Under the pieces are notes generated by a model that was not told the DNA's origin, did no database searches, and saw nothing but the letters and a program-made list of their open reading frames with translations. A stretch of 64,000 bases of DNA from Palsa-504 sp963756575 (lineage in GTDB: Bacteria > Actinomycetota > Actinomycetes > Streptosporangiales > Streptosporangiaceae): the NCBI GenBank assembly GCA_963756575.1, contig CAVWOM010000001.1:682001-746000 (forward strand). Reading direction: 5' to 3'. The position numbers and the translations under genes were made by a program. Of the stretch, positions 7,432-16,396 are shown one piece after another (within the stretch, counting starts at the first letter, position 1; the number at the start of each line of letters is the position of its first letter).

Positions 7432-9074
7432 CAGCCCTCGCTCGCCAGGAAAGCTGCCAGTTCCTTCTTGGACACCTTGCCGAAGCCGGAAAGGGGGAGG
7501 GAGGCGAGGTACGCCACGCGTTCGGGCAGTTTGAACGTGGCCATCTCGAAATCAAGGAGATACCGAACGAGTTCGTCCAAGCCCAGCTCCTGCCCTTCCC
7601 GCAGCACCAGGCAGGCGCACATCCGCTCGCCCAGCACCGGGTCCGGGTAGGGCACGCAGGCCACGTTGAGCACGGCCGGGTGGCTCAGGATGAGGTTCTC
7701 CACTTCCTCCGCGCTGATCTTCTCGCCGCCCCGGTTGATCAGGTCCTTGACCCGGCCCTCGACCACGTAGTTGCCCGACGGCAGCTTCCGCAGCAGGTCG
7801 CCGGACCGGTAGAAGCCGTCCGGGGTGAACGCCCGCGCGTTGTGCTCGGGCGAGCGGAAGTAGCCGCGCAGCGTGTACGGGCCGCGGACGATCAGCTCGC
7901 CCGGCTCCCCGTCCGGGACCACCTGGCCGTCCTCGTCGACCAGGTAGACCTCGTTGTCGGGGGAGGCGGGCCGGCCGCAGGTCTCGCGGCGGACGTCCGG
8001 CGGGTCGTCGGCCCGGACGAACATGATCAGGCCCTCGGCCATGCCGAAGTTCTCCTGGATGAAGCAGCCGGGCAGGGCGCGCTCGGCGCGGGCCCGGACC
8101 TGCGGCTGCAGCCGCTGGCCGCCGCTCTGGATCACCCGCAGCGAGGACAGGTCGTACTCGGTGACGGCCGGGTCGTCGATCCACCGGATGAGCAGCGCGG
8201 GCACCAGGTGGACGTGCGTGACCCGGTGCCGCTGGATCAGCTCGAAGACGTCCCGGGGCCGGGTGCTGGTGCCCAGCACGACGGTCCCGCCGGACAGCAG
8301 GAACCCCTGCAGGCCGGGGCAGCCGAGCGGCAGGTTGTGCTCGATCGGCAGCACGTCGAGCAGCACGTCGCCCTCGCTGATCTCGCAGACCGCCGCGGCG
8401 ATCTTGGAGTTGTACAGGTAGTCGTCATGGGTGCGCGGGATGAGCTTGGGGATCCCGGTGGTGCCGCCGGAGAGCAGGAACAGGGCCGGGTCGGCCGGGT
8501 CGATGCGGACCTGGGCGAGGTCGGCCGCGCCGGCCCGCGGCTCGCGGTCCAGCAGGTCCTCCAGCCGCACGAACCGCTCGTCGGGCAGCGGGCCGTCGGC
8601 GCCCTGGACCAGGCACAGCGCCAGGTCCGGGTGCGCGGCCATGACCTCGGCCGCCATCGCGGTGAAGCCGAAGCCGCGGGCGGCGGCCGGGATGGCCAGC
8701 GCCCGGGCGCCCGAGATCTCGGCGAACTGGCTGATCTCCCGCTTGCGGTGCCCGGGCAGGGCCAGCACCGGGGCGGCCCCGATCCGCTGCAGCGCGAAGT
8801 ACAGGCAGGCGAACAGGGCCGTGTTCGGCAGCTGGACGATGATCCGGTCCAGCGGCCCGAAGCCGAGGTCGAGCAGGACGCGAGCCAGGTGTTCGGCGCG
8901 CTGGGCCAGCTCCCGGTAGGTCACCGGGCCGTTCTCGTCGACGATGGCGACCTGGTCCGCGTACTTGGCGAACGCGCCGGTGAACCCGTCGAACAGCGGC
9001 CGGCCTTCCCAGTAGCCCCGCTCGCGGTAGCGGGCGGCGAACTCCGGCGGGAACGCGGTTACCCCATCAAGCAC
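7431..9074 (-). CDS. AMP-dependent aryl-acid adenylating enzyme (DhbE/EntE-like)
   Basis: ANL-superfamily ligase of 547 residues. The P-loop LLSGGTTGIPKLIPRTH is near residue 200, the substrate-pocket motif HNLPLGCPG near 247, the A5 motif QENFGMAEG near 340, the hinge GRVKDLINRGGEKISAEEVE near 440, and the catalytic lysine in FGKVSKKEL near 535. The HN pair is the aryl-acid recognition motif of DhbE. The residue at the DhbE Ser240 position is Cys, which in the literature favours salicylate over 2,3-dihydroxybenzoate. No carrier-protein or NRPS gene is visible, so it may feed CoA-dependent aromatic catabolism rather than a siderophore. The first bases overlap the exporter gene by 8. Confidence 0.9.
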   Translation of the reverse strand: MLDGVTAFPPEFAARYRERGYWEGRPLFDGFTGAFAKYADQVAIVDENGPVTYRELAQRAEHLARVLLDLGFGPLDRIIVQLPNTALFACLYFALQRIGAAPVLALPGHRKREISQFAEISGARALAIPAAARGFGFTAMAAEVMAAHPDLALCLVQGADGPLPDERFVRLEDLLDREPRAGAADLAQVRIDPADPALFLLSGGTTGIPKLIPRTHDDYLYNSKIAAAVCEISEGDVLLDVLPIEHNLPLGCPGLQGFLLSGGTVVLGTSTRPRDVFELIQRHRVTHVHLVPALLIRWIDDPAVTEYDLSSLRVIQSGGQRLQPQVRARAERALPGCFIQENFGMAEGLIMFVRADDPPDVRRETCGRPASPDNEVYLVDEDGQVVPDGEPGELIVRGPYTLRGYFRSPEHNARAFTPDGFYRSGDLLRKLPSGNYVVEGRVKDLINRGGEKISAEEVENLILSHPAVLNVACVPYPDPVLGERMCACLVLREGQELGLDELVRYLLDFEMATFKLPERVAYLASLPLSGFGKVSKKELAAFLASEG

Positions 9075-10515
9075 GTGGCCTCCTCACCCGCAAGGCGGAC
9101 AGGGCCGCCGCCAGGACCATGAACCCCATCGAGGCGTAGAACGCGGCGTGCAGGCCCGAGGTGAACGCGTCCGCGATCCGGCCGTGCAGCGAGGTGCTGC
9201 CGACGAAGATGGCGAAGGCCAGGCCGCGGGAGATCGAGCGGGAGGCGATCAGGATGGCCACGGCGAAGGAGAACACCATGCCGATGTTGGCGAACGTGCG
9301 CAGCATGCCCGACGCGATGCCGAACGACTCCGGCGGCGCCGCCTTCATCACCGCCGAGCTGTTGGCCGGGAAGAAGAAGCTCGCCCCGACCCCGTTGACG
9401 ATGCTGCCCAGCACCACCACCCACAGCGGGGTGGTGTTGGTGAGCTGGGCGTAGATCGCCAGCGCGACCACCTGGATGGCCAGCCCGGCGGTGGCGGGCA
9501 GCACCGGGCTGCGCCGGTCGGCCAGCCGCCCGGCGTACGGGCCGGCCACCGACCCGAGCACGTAGCCGGGGACGAGCAGCAGCGAGGCGTGGATGGGGGA
9601 CAGCGCCCGCGGCCCCTGCATGTACATGATGAGCAGGAACAGCACCGCGAAGCTGGCCAGGCCCTGGAACAGCGAGGCGAGCAGGGAGGCCGACATGGTC
9701 GGCACCCGGAAGATGGACAGCGGCAGCATCGGCTCTTTGACGCGGCTCTCGATGACGACGAACACGCCGATGAGCACCAGGCCGCCGATCAGGTAGGCGG
9801 CCACGGTGGCGTCGAACGCCGTGTTGGCCAGCCTGGTCATCGCCCACAGCACGCCGAACAGGCCCAGGCCCAGCGTGAGCATGCCGGGCAGGTCGAGACG
9901 CCGCCGGGATCGTTCGGCCTGGTCATGCAGCACCCGGGTGGCCACGGCCAGCGCCGCCACCCCGACCGGCACGTTGATCCAGAAGATCCACCGCCAGGAG
10001 ATATAGGTGACGATCACGCCGCCGAGCACGATGCCGATGATGGCGCCCATGGTCCAGCCGACCGAGGTGTAGCCGTAGGCCTTGCCCCGCAGCTCGCGCG
10101 GGTACAGGTCGGCGATCACGGCGCCGCTGTTGGCCATGATGAACGCGCCGCCGATGCCCTGCAGGACGCGGAAGGCGATGATCGACGGCTCGTTCCAGGC
10201 CAGCGCGCAGGCCAGCGAGCCGAGCACGAAGACGGCGAAGCCCATCTCATACATCCGGACCCGGCCGAACATGTCGCCCAGCCGGCCCACCTGGGTGGCC
10301 AGCAGCGTGATGACGAGCAGGAAGCTGATGATGACCCAGACCACCGCGGACAGCGCCACGTGCAGCCCGCGCTGGATCTCCGGCAGGGCCAGCACCACGA
10401 TCGTGGTGTCCACCGCCGTCATCAGGACGCCGGTCATGATGACGGCCATCGCGACGCCGGGGCGCGGCGCGGCCTGGGCCTTTTCCGGCGGTGTTGTCAC
10501 CTTGGGGACGGGCAC
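9067..10515 (-). CDS. MFS exporter, DHA2 (EmrB/QacA) family
   Basis: A 482-residue, probably 14-helix drug:proton antiporter. Motif D1 reads MTAVDTTIVVLALPEI near residue 35, motif A is GRLGDMFGRVRMYEMGF near 85, motif B is IAFRVLQGIGGAFIMANSGAVIAD near 120, and motif C is YTSVGWTMGAIIGIVLGGVI near 160. It starts with GTG and heads an operon with the aryl-acid ligase, so it may export the substrate or product of that pathway. A TAAGCT hexamer ends seven bases before the GTG and no Shine-Dalgarno is visible, so the mRNA is probably leaderless. Confidence 0.92.
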   Translation of the reverse strand: MPVPKVTTPPEKAQAAPRPGVAMAVIMTGVLMTAVDTTIVVLALPEIQRGLHVALSAVVWVIISFLLVITLLATQVGRLGDMFGRVRMYEMGFAVFVLGSLACALAWNEPSIIAFRVLQGIGGAFIMANSGAVIADLYPRELRGKAYGYTSVGWTMGAIIGIVLGGVIVTYISWRWIFWINVPVGVAALAVATRVLHDQAERSRRRLDLPGMLTLGLGLFGVLWAMTRLANTAFDATVAAYLIGGLVLIGVFVVIESRVKEPMLPLSIFRVPTMSASLLASLFQGLASFAVLFLLIMYMQGPRALSPIHASLLLVPGYVLGSVAGPYAGRLADRRSPVLPATAGLAIQVVALAIYAQLTNTTPLWVVVLGSIVNGVGASFFFPANSSAVMKAAPPESFGIASGMLRTFANIGMVFSFAVAILIASRSISRGLAFAIFVGSTSLHGRIADAFTSGLHAAFYASMGFMVLAAALSALRVRRPRA

Positions 10516-10522
10516 GCGGCTT

Positions 10523-10528
10523 AGCTTA
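10523..10528 (-). promoter_or_regulatory. -10 hexamer TAAGCT of a leaderless promoter for the MFS operon
   Basis: TAAGCT on the minus strand is followed by seven bases and then the GTG start of the exporter gene. This is the TANNNT-N6/7-RTG arrangement known for actinobacterial leaderless genes. The 84-base gap is shared with the divergent NfeD/flotillin operon. Confidence 0.5.
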
Positions 10529-10599
10529 ACCTGCGGTTGTTATCGCATAAACGGACGAGGACTACGCTAGGGACGGCACTTCAGTAAAGGGGCGCTCCC

Positions 10600-10860
10600 G
10601 TGACGAGAGACGAGGCCTGCATCGGCTGCGTTGGCGTCCTGTCCGTGGGAACCCGGGGAAACGACGGTCCCGGCGAAGTGCTCATCAAGATACGCGGCGG
10701 CTCTGAAACCTTTCTCGCCTGGTCCGAGGAGCCGCTGCCCAGGGGGGCGACCGTCTTGGTTATCGAGTCGCGCGGGGCTCGGACGGTCGACGTGATCGAG
10801 TGGGAAGATTCGCTCGGCGATATTCCGCGCATACCGGGGTTATTTCTCTTGAGGAGATGA
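10600..10860 (+). CDS. NfeD-like OB-fold protein (soluble, short)
   Basis: An 86-residue protein lacking membrane segments. The body, ACIGCVGVLSVGTRGNDGPG then EVLIKIRGGSETFLAWSEEPLPRGATVLVIESRGARTVDVIEW, reads as the OB-fold C-terminal domain of NfeD, which partners flotillins. Adjacency to the SPFH gene seven bases downstream supports this. The GTG start is preceded by an AAAGGGG ribosome-binding site. Codon 81 is TTA, a rare leucine codon in high-GC actinomycetes. The flotillin ribosome-binding site overlaps the last codons. Confidence 0.8.
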   Translation: MTRDEACIGCVGVLSVGTRGNDGPGEVLIKIRGGSETFLAWSEEPLPRGATVLVIESRGARTVDVIEWEDSLGDIPRIPGLFLLRR

Positions 10861-10866
10861 ACGACG

Positions 10867-12015
10867 ATGTTCGGTTACCGTGTTCCGGCCCCCGACGAGG
10901 CCATGCTGATTTCCGGGCGAGGTGGCGGCCCCGAGGGCGCGCCGTTCCGGGTGGTGATCGGTCACGGCGCCTTCGTCACTCCCGTCTTCCGCAAGGTCCG
11001 GTACCTCACCCTGTCCATGCAGGAGGCCGAGGTCGCGGAGACCTGCGTGACCAAGCAGGGCATCTCGCTGAACGTGCGCTCGGTGATCGCGTTCAAGGTC
11101 GGCAACGACCCGGAGTCCATCGTCAACGCCGGTCAGCGCTTCCTGTCCGACCAGGACCAGATGTCGGTGCTGACCGGGCGGATCTTCGCCGGTCACCTGC
11201 GCTCGATCATCGGCTCGATGACCGTCGAGGAACTCGTCACCGAGCGGCAGAAGCTGGCCACCGAGGTGCTCGACGGGTCCAAGGCCGAGATGGGCAGGAT
11301 CGGCCTGATCGTGGACTCGCTGCAGATCCAGTCCATCGACGACATGGGCGCCGGGTACATCGCCGCCATGGCCGCGCCGAACAACGCCGCCATCCAGCGC
11401 CAGGCCAAGATCGCCCAGGCGGCGGCGGACCAGGCGGCGGCGGAAGCGCAGCAGGCCTCGCAGCGCAAGCAGGCCGAGTTCGCCCGGGAGACCTCCGTGG
11501 TCCAGGCTCAGTACAAGGCCGAGGTAGACAGGGCGCAGGCCGAGGCGGCTCAGGCGGGCCCGCTGGCGCAGGCCAACGCCCAGCGAGCGGTGATCAACGC
11601 GCAGGCCGATCTGGCTCAGCAGCAGGCCGAGCTGCGGCAGCAGCAGCTGGTCTCCGAGGTGATCAAGCCCGCCGAGGCCGAGGCCGAACGGATCAGGATC
11701 CTCGCCCTGGCGGACGCCGAGCGCACCCGGATCAATGCCGAGGCGGCGGCGTCCAACAACCGGGTCGCGCTCGACCAGCTGCTGATCAACCAGCTCCCGC
11801 TGATCGTCAAGGAGGCGGCGGCCGGGCTGGCCGGCGCCAACGTCAGCGTGCTCAACGGGGCCGACGGCCTGAGCGAGATCGCCGCCGGGCTGGTCAGCCA
11901 GGGCATGACCATCCTGGACTCGGTCCGCAAGGGGATGCCGGCCCAGAACGTTTCCGCCCGGCCATCGGACAACGGGCAGGTCGTGACCGGCCAGGTCGCG
12001 AAGCGTGAGCCATAG
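10867..12015 (+). CDS. SPFH/Band 7 flotillin-like protein
   Basis: A 382-residue protein organising membrane microdomains. The SPFH domain occupies residues 1-170 (VTKQGISLNVRSVIAFKVGN, then HLRSIIGSMTVEELVTERQKL). A long Ala/Gln/Glu-rich coiled coil spans about 180-300 (QAAADQAAAEAQQASQRKQ, AEAERIRILALADAERTRIN), and the Gly/Ala-rich C-terminus VSVLNGADGLSEIAAGLVSQG matches flotillins. There is no clear N-terminal transmembrane helix, so attachment is probably by a re-entrant or peripheral N-terminus. It is coupled to the NfeD-like gene upstream, with the ribosome-binding site AGGAGATGA overlapping its stop. Confidence 0.92.
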   Translation: MFGYRVPAPDEAMLISGRGGGPEGAPFRVVIGHGAFVTPVFRKVRYLTLSMQEAEVAETCVTKQGISLNVRSVIAFKVGNDPESIVNAGQRFLSDQDQMSVLTGRIFAGHLRSIIGSMTVEELVTERQKLATEVLDGSKAEMGRIGLIVDSLQIQSIDDMGAGYIAAMAAPNNAAIQRQAKIAQAAADQAAAEAQQASQRKQAEFARETSVVQAQYKAEVDRAQAEAAQAGPLAQANAQRAVINAQADLAQQQAELRQQQLVSEVIKPAEAEAERIRILALADAERTRINAEAAASNNRVALDQLLINQLPLIVKEAAAGLAGANVSVLNGADGLSEIAAGLVSQGMTILDSVRKGMPAQNVSARPSDNGQVVTGQVAKREP

Positions 12016-12091
12016 GGGGCGAACCGTAAGGCCGAATCTGTAGATTTGCTGACGTCCCGGCAACTCCGGCGCCGGGCCGAACATCGCTGGT

Positions 12092-12097
12092 TAGGCT
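12092..12097 (+). promoter_or_regulatory. -10 hexamer TAGGCT, leaderless start for the GT-C-like gene
   Basis: TAGGCT is followed by seven bases (CGAAGTC) and the GTG at 12105. No Shine-Dalgarno is seen. The flotillin gene stops 76 bases upstream, so this would start a new transcript. Confidence 0.45.
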
Positions 12098-12104
12098 CGA
12101 AGTC

Positions 12105-14039
12105 GTGGCAACTGCGACGACGGCCGTCGGGGCACCCGCAGCAGCAGAACAGTCAGCGCCACCCCGCGGCGGTCGCCGCGCGGTGGCCCTGGCCGCTCTC
12201 TACTACCTGCTGGGGGCGCTGGGTGTCACCCTGTGGCTGTGGCGCGACCCGGCCAGCCGGGTGGTGGCGGGCAACCCGAACGACGCCGACCAGCTCGCCT
12301 GGTTCTTCCGGTACGACGCCACCGCGATCGCGCACGGGCACCTGCCCGCGCTGATCACCACCGCGATGAACGCGCCGCAGGGCGTGAGCGTCATGTGGAA
12401 CACGTTCATGATGCTGCCCGGGACGCTGCTGGCCCCGGTGACGTGGCTGGCCGGGCCGCAGGCGGCGCTCACCGTCTTCATGACGGCCGGGTTCGCCGGG
12501 TCGGCGCTGGCCATGTTCATGATCTTGCGGCGCTGGATTGTTTCGAGCGGGGGCGCCGGCCCGGCCGCCGCGGCCCTCGGCGGCGCGGTCTACGGGTTCT
12601 CCCCGGCGGTGGTGCACTCGGCCATCGGCCACTACGACCTGCAGTGCGCGGTGCTGCCGCCGCTCATCATCGACACCGGCCTGCGGCTGGCCACGGGGCG
12701 GGTGAGCGCCCGGCGCGGCGGCCTGGTCATGGGCCTGCTGGTGACCGCGCAGCTGTTCATCACCGAGGAGATCCTGGCCGTCACGGCCATCGCGGGCATC
12801 GTCATGGTGGCCGTGCTCGCGGCCAGCCGCCCGCGGGCGGTGCCGGCCGCCGTCCGGCGGACGGCGGCCGGCCTGGGGCTCGCGGCCGGGGTGACGCTGG
12901 CCGTGGCCGGCTACCCGCTGTACGTGCAGTTCTTCGGGGCGCTGCGGCAGCACGGCAGCCCGTTCACGCCGGACTTCTTCAAGAACGACCTGTCCACGTT
13001 CGTGGTGCCCTCGTCGCTGCAGCTCATCCACACTTCCGGCAGCGCGGCCGCCGCGCTGCGGTTCCAGGGGGAACTGCCCGAGTACCTCGGCTACCTGGGC
13101 TGGCCGCTGATCGTCGTGCTGGTGCTGGCCGCGATCGCCGGCTGGCGGCGGCTGGCGGTCCGGGCGGCCGCGGTGGCCTGCGCCGTCCTCGGCGTGTTCT
13201 CGCTCGGCGGCACGCTGCTGTTCGGCGGGCACGGGCACGCCGGGATCAAGCTGCCGTGGCACTGGCTGCAGGGCCTGCCGCTGCTCAACGCGGCCCTGCC
13301 CGACCGGTTCTCGCTGATCACCGACGGCGCCGCCGCCGCCGTGCTGGCCTTCGCGGTGGACGCGGCGATCCCGGCTTTCGCCGCCTTCGCCGCACGTCCC
13401 CGCCGATGGGGACGCCACCCCGGCCAGCGTCCTGGCCTGGGCCTGCCGTGGCTCGCGGCCGCCTGGCGCCCGGCCGCCGTGGTGCTGGCCGGGGCCTTCC
13501 TGGCGGTCCTGCCCATCATCCCGGCGCCGCTGCCCGCCAACACGGCCAACCCGGTGCCGTCCGGCTGGACCGCGGCGTTCGCCGCGCTCCGGCTGCCCCC
13601 CGGGGCCAGCGTGCTCACGGTGCCGCTGCCGCTGTCCACCTTCACCGAGCCGCTGCGCTGGCAGTCCGACACCGGGCAGCCCGCCTCGCTGGTCGGCGGG
13701 TACTTCATCGGGCCGGCCTGGAACGGGAGAAGCTACATCGACGGGAGCGGCCTGCCGCCCGCGGGCCAGTACCTGAACCTCGTCTGGGCCTGCTCCCCGT
13801 CGCAGCTGCCCACGGTGGTGAAAGCCGGCGTGCCCGCCGGGGCCTGCTCGTCGTCCAACGTCAAGGGCGTGACCCCGGACAAGATGCGCGCCCAGATCAA
13901 GGCGTGGCGGGTGTCGGCCGTGGTCGCCGTCACCACGCCGGGCTCGCTGCTGGCCACCTACCTCACCAGCCTGCTCGGCCCGGCGTCGGTCGCGGCCGGC
14001 GACGTGGTCGCCTGGCGCACGACCGGTCCCGGTTCCTGA
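12105..14039 (+). CDS. Polytopic membrane protein, GT-C glycosyltransferase-like
   Basis: A 644-residue protein with about 10-12 hydrophobic segments and a C-terminal extracytoplasmic domain of roughly 150 residues. The first outer loop after helix 1 holds acidic residues (PNDADQLAWFFRYDATAIAHGH), as GT-C enzymes use to bind the polyprenyl-phosphate sugar donor. The family opening resembles actinobacterial DUF2079/YfhO-like mannosyltransferases without a firm match. The acceptor is unknown. The HpnB-type glycosyltransferase starts 14 bases downstream, so the two may act on the same lipid or polymer. Confidence 0.7.
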   Translation: MATATTAVGAPAAAEQSAPPRGGRRAVALAALYYLLGALGVTLWLWRDPASRVVAGNPNDADQLAWFFRYDATAIAHGHLPALITTAMNAPQGVSVMWNTFMMLPGTLLAPVTWLAGPQAALTVFMTAGFAGSALAMFMILRRWIVSSGGAGPAAAALGGAVYGFSPAVVHSAIGHYDLQCAVLPPLIIDTGLRLATGRVSARRGGLVMGLLVTAQLFITEEILAVTAIAGIVMVAVLAASRPRAVPAAVRRTAAGLGLAAGVTLAVAGYPLYVQFFGALRQHGSPFTPDFFKNDLSTFVVPSSLQLIHTSGSAAAALRFQGELPEYLGYLGWPLIVVLVLAAIAGWRRLAVRAAAVACAVLGVFSLGGTLLFGGHGHAGIKLPWHWLQGLPLLNAALPDRFSLITDGAAAAVLAFAVDAAIPAFAAFAARPRRWGRHPGQRPGLGLPWLAAAWRPAAVVLAGAFLAVLPIIPAPLPANTANPVPSGWTAAFAALRLPPGASVLTVPLPLSTFTEPLRWQSDTGQPASLVGGYFIGPAWNGRSYIDGSGLPPAGQYLNLVWACSPSQLPTVVKAGVPAGACSSSNVKGVTPDKMRAQIKAWRVSAVVAVTTPGSLLATYLTSLLGPASVAAGDVVAWRTTGPGS

Positions 14040-14053
14040 TGTGAGAAGCTGCC

Positions 14054-15235
14054 GTGATGCTGGCGTTGAGCATCGCGTGCGCGGCGGCCGCCGTCGCCTG
14101 GGCGTACCTGGTCGCCCTGCACGGCGGCTTCTGGCGGACCAGCCAGCGGCTGCCTCCGGTCACCGCTGAGCCGGACCCGTGGCCGGACGTGGTGGCGGTC
14201 GTCCCGGCCCGCAACGAGGCCGCGATGCTGCCGGTCACGCTGCCCGCGCTGCTCGGGCAGGAGTATCCGGGCACGCTGACCGTCCTCGTGGTCGACGACG
14301 GCAGCTCCGACGGCACCAGCGAGGTGGCGCGCTCGCTGGCGGGCGGGCGGCCGCTGCGAGTGATTTCCGGCGGGCCGCCGCCCGCGGGGGAGCGCTGGGC
14401 GGGCAAGGTGTGGGCCATGGCCCAGGGCCTGCGCGCGGCCGGCCCGTCCGGCTACGTGCTGTTCACCGACGCCGACATCGCCTGGGAGGCGCCGGACACG
14501 CTGCGCCGCCTGGTGGCCGCGGCCGAGGGGGACGACCGGGACCTGGTCTCGCAGATGGCGCTGCTGCGGGCGGCTTCGGGCTGGGAGCGGGTCGTGGTCC
14601 CGGCCTTCGTGTACTTCTTCGCGCAGCTCTACCCGTTCCGGCGGGTGAACGTGCCCGGCTCGCGGACGGCCGCCGCGGCCGGCGGCTGCATGCTGATCCG
14701 CCGCGAGATCCTGGACAAGGCCGGCGGCGTGGCCCCGATCCGCGGCGCCCTCATCGACGACGTGGCCATGGGCCGCCTGATCAAGGCCCAGCGGGGGCGC
14801 ACCTGGCTCGGCGTGACCCGGCAGGTGGTCAGCGTGCGCCCGTACCCGGGGCTGGCCAGCCTGTGGCAGATGGTGGCCCGGTCGGCCTACACCCAGCTGC
14901 GCTACTCGCCGGTGCTGCTGGCCGGGACGCTCCTCGGGCTGCTGTTCCTGTACGCGCTGCCGCCGGCCGGCGCGATCGCCGGGCTGGTGGCCCTGGGCTT
15001 CGGCGCGGGCGCCCCGGCCGGTTTCGCGCTCGGCGCGGGCCTGGCCGGCTGGGCGCTGATGGCGGTCAGCTACCTGCCCATGCTGAGGCTGTACCGGCTG
15101 TCGCCGTGGCGGGCGCCTGGCCTGCCGCTGATCGCCCTGCTGTACGCGGCCATGACCGCCGACTCGGCCCGGCGGCACTACGCCGGCCGCGGCGCGCAGT
15201 GGCGCGGCCGCACCACCGGCACCCGGTTATCCTGA
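14054..15235 (+). CDS. Glycosyltransferase family 2, HpnB (hopanoid-associated) type
   Basis: A 393-residue membrane-anchored glycosyltransferase. An N-terminal helix is followed by the GT-A core: VVAVVPARNEAAMLPVTLPAL, then VLVVDDGSSDGTSEVA, the DxD-type FTDADIAW near residue 135, and GALIDDVAMG near 235. Three C-terminal hydrophobic segments follow. The layout and the ERWAGKVWAMAQGL segment match hopene-associated HpnB. No hopanoid genes are in the window, so the lipid acceptor is not proven. A GTG and an ATG are adjacent at the start, so either may initiate. The third-last codon (391 + 1) is a rare TTA. Confidence 0.82.
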   Translation: MMLALSIACAAAAVAWAYLVALHGGFWRTSQRLPPVTAEPDPWPDVVAVVPARNEAAMLPVTLPALLGQEYPGTLTVLVVDDGSSDGTSEVARSLAGGRPLRVISGGPPPAGERWAGKVWAMAQGLRAAGPSGYVLFTDADIAWEAPDTLRRLVAAAEGDDRDLVSQMALLRAASGWERVVVPAFVYFFAQLYPFRRVNVPGSRTAAAAGGCMLIRREILDKAGGVAPIRGALIDDVAMGRLIKAQRGRTWLGVTRQVVSVRPYPGLASLWQMVARSAYTQLRYSPVLLAGTLLGLLFLYALPPAGAIAGLVALGFGAGAPAGFALGAGLAGWALMAVSYLPMLRLYRLSPWRAPGLPLIALLYAAMTADSARRHYAGRGAQWRGRTTGTRLS

Positions 15236-15307
15236 CCTTCCGTCTCTCGTAGCCAGCGTGGATGATGGGGACCTGGTACAGCGACGACGCTAAAAGAAGG
15301 TGGACAC

Positions 15308-16393
15308 GTGACGATCAGCGTTCAGGGCGTGATCTCCCGCGCCAAGGGCGAGCCGGTAGAGGTGACGACGGTCCTGGTACCCGAGCCCGGGCCGGGGGAG
15401 GCGCTCGTCACCGTGCAGGCGTGCGGGGTGTGCCACACCGACTTCCACTACCGCGAGGGCGGCATCGGTAACGACTATCCCTATCTGCTCGGGCACGAGG
15501 CGGCCGGCGTCGTCGACGCCGTCGGGCCCGACGTGACCGACGTGGCGCCCGGCGACTTCGTCATCCTCAACTGGCGCGCGGTGTGCGGCCAGTGCCGCGC
15601 CTGCCGCCGCGGCGAGCCGTGGTACTGCTTCAACACCCACAACGCGACCCAGAAGATGACCCTCGAAGACGGCACCGTGCTGTCCCCGGCGCTCGGCATC
15701 GGCGCGTTCATCGAAAAGACGCTGGTCGCGGCCGGGCAGTGCACCAAGGTCAACCCGGCCATCCCGGCGGCCACGGCCGGCCTGCTCGGCTGCGGCGTGA
15801 TGGCGGGCATCGGCGCCGCCATCAACACCGGCGGCGTGACCCGCGGCACGAGCGTCGCGGTGATCGGCTGCGGCGGCGTGGGCGACGGCGCCATCGCCGG
15901 CGCCTACCTGGCCGGCGCGCACACCATCATCGCGGTGGACGTGGACGACCGGAAGCTGCAGTGGGCCAAGAACTTCGGCGCCACCCACGTGATCAACTCG
16001 CGGAACGCCGACCCGGTCGCCGGGATCCAGGAGCTGACCGGCGGGAACGGCGCGGACGTGGTGATCGAGGCCCTCGGCCTGCCCGAGACCTACAAGCAGG
16101 CCTTCTACGCCCGCGACCTGGCCGGCACGGTGGTCCTGGTCGGCGTGCCGACGCCGGAGATGACGCTGGAACTGCCGCTGCTCGACGTGTTCGGCCGCGG
16201 CGGGGCGCTCAAGTCCTCCTGGTACGGCGACTGCCTGCCCAGCCGGGACTTCCCGATGCTGGTCGACCTGCACCTGCAGGGGCGGCTGCCGCTGGACAAG
16301 TTCGTGTCCGAGACCATCGGCCTGGGCGACATCGAAGAGGCCTTCGCCAAGATGGGCCGCGGCGAGGTGCTGCGCAGCGTCGTCATGCTGTAA
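15308..16393 (+). CDS. mscR: S-(hydroxymethyl)mycothiol dehydrogenase (formaldehyde detoxification)
   Basis: Zinc-dependent class III alcohol dehydrogenase that oxidises the formaldehyde-mycothiol adduct, and reduces S-nitrosomycothiol, with NAD. Catalytic zinc ligands are visible in CGVCHTD (near residue 37) and GHEAAG (near 62). The structural-zinc cysteines are in CGQCRACRRGEPWYC (residues 94-108). The Rossmann motif is GCGGVGDG near 190. The segment WYCFNTHNATQKMTLEDG and total length of 361 match actinobacterial MscR, implying mycothiol synthesis in the host. The GTG start is preceded by AAGAAGGTGG. The sulfotransferase-like gene starts four bases after the stop. Confidence 0.9.
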   Translation: MTISVQGVISRAKGEPVEVTTVLVPEPGPGEALVTVQACGVCHTDFHYREGGIGNDYPYLLGHEAAGVVDAVGPDVTDVAPGDFVILNWRAVCGQCRACRRGEPWYCFNTHNATQKMTLEDGTVLSPALGIGAFIEKTLVAAGQCTKVNPAIPAATAGLLGCGVMAGIGAAINTGGVTRGTSVAVIGCGGVGDGAIAGAYLAGAHTIIAVDVDDRKLQWAKNFGATHVINSRNADPVAGIQELTGGNGADVVIEALGLPETYKQAFYARDLAGTVVLVGVPTPEMTLELPLLDVFGRGGALKSSWYGDCLPSRDFPMLVDLHLQGRLPLDKFVSETIGLGDIEEAFAKMGRGEVLRSVVML

Positions 16394-16396
16394 GCG

